Source of the DNA: Alphaproteobacteria bacterium
GTDB taxonomy: Bacteria > Pseudomonadota > Alphaproteobacteria > Sphingomonadales > Rhodothalassiaceae
Assembly (NCBI GenBank): GCA_003694205.1
Contig: RFKS01000074.1
Span: forward strand, 1-5,048
Reading direction: 5' to 3'
DNA: 5,048 nt
Notes under the pieces: model-generated
What the model saw: only the letters and a program-made list of their open reading frames with translations
Told to the model about the DNA's origin: nothing
The model's database searches: none
Program-made: the position numbers and the translations under genes
Shown: positions 4,993 to 5,048 of the stretch, one piece after another
Position numbering within the stretch: the first letter of the stretch is position 1
How the letters are laid out: each line of letters opens with the position of its first letter

Positions 4993-5048
4993 GCGCGGCG
5001 CGGCGGTCCGCGTCGACCGCGACCTCATGAATCTCGTCGTTCCAGAAG
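4836..5048. repeat. Near-perfect long inverted repeat (fold-back) reaching the window end
   Basis: The left arm 4836-4915 and right arm 4969-5048 are reverse complements at 79 of 80 positions; the one mismatch is G4879 opposite G5005. A 53-nt spacer (4916-4968) separates them. After a one-base offset, pairing continues for nine more bases (GGCGGCGGG at 4917-4925 with CCCGCCGCC at 4958-4966). The right arm is cut by the window edge, so the true repeat may be longer. The left arm is coding sequence of the small membrane protein, and the right arm repeats it backwards. This fits a fold-back chimera from amplification, library preparation or assembly, or a real inverted duplication. It is not a terminator: it is far too long and has no T tract. 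Confidence 0.95.
4955..5048 (-). pseudogene. Reverse duplicate fragment of the small membrane-protein gene
   Basis: Read on the minus strand, the right arm repeats codons 46-71 of the plus-strand gene (FWNDEIHEVAVDAD, then RAALIAIAGPG). There is one substitution, Gly60 to Arg, caused by the single arm mismatch. The frame then departs into QGGG and stops at a TGA (4955-4957). The fragment is open at the window edge. It exists only because of the inverted repeat and is unlikely to be a functional gene. Confidence 0.35.

Noticed and set aside
4693..5028. Minus-strand 111-codon frame opposite the small membrane protein
   Set aside because: Composition is low-complexity Arg/Ser/Asp, there is no convincing start signal, and it spans the fold-back. 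The plus frame has a plausible membrane anchor and domain.
4989..5030. ATGA overlap suggesting a translationally coupled downstream gene at 4989
   Set aside because: The frame stops after 13 codons (TGA at 5028-5030), and the sequence there is the reversed arm of the inverted repeat.

Overview
The window reads as a piece of a GC-rich alphaproteobacterial chromosome. The evidence is the gene order (fabD divergent from rpsF-rpsR-rplI, with no priB between rpsF and rpsR), an alphaproteobacterial-type bS18, and a bL9 with a long Ala/Glu-rich tail. The exact lineage cannot be read from the sequence. Coding density is high and no stretch over 300 bases lacks a gene. No mobile element, CRISPR array, tRNA or rRNA gene was seen.

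Layout. (1) 1-540, minus strand: the N-terminal 180 codons of fabD (malonyl-CoA:ACP transacylase), cut by the window edge. (2) 541-770: a divergent intergenic region with a candidate rpsF promoter and a leader hairpin that could belong to S6:S18 autoregulation. (3) 771-2053, plus strand: the tightly packed ribosomal operon rpsF-rpsR-rplI, closed by a perfect 14-bp intrinsic terminator (2094-2130). (4) 2164-3448, plus strand: a single-gene unit with a near-consensus sigma-70-type promoter and a complete cyclopropane-fatty-acid synthase gene carrying all the expected active-site residues. (5) 3470-4510, minus strand: a complete arsenite S-adenosylmethionine methyltransferase (arsM), convergent with cfa across only 21 bp. 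(6) 4702 to the end, plus strand: an unrecognised small protein with one N-terminal membrane segment. Its 3' part runs into a near-perfect inverted repeat that folds the last ~213 bases of the window back on themselves.

How the genes relate. fabD loads malonyl groups for fatty-acid synthesis, and cfa modifies unsaturated acyl chains already in membrane phospholipids. They share a theme but are separate transcription units. cfa and arsM are unrelated class I SAM-dependent methyltransferases placed tail to tail. arsM has no arsR, arsB/acr3 or arsC beside it here, so it looks like an orphan detoxification gene.

Most of the window is ordinary core genome. The most unusual structure is the terminal inverted repeat: 79 of 80 positions pair, with a 53-nt loop. 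Its junction microhomology and truncated reading frame look more like a fold-back chimera or assembly artefact than a biological element, though a real inverted duplication cannot be excluded. I did not find a convincing new biological system.
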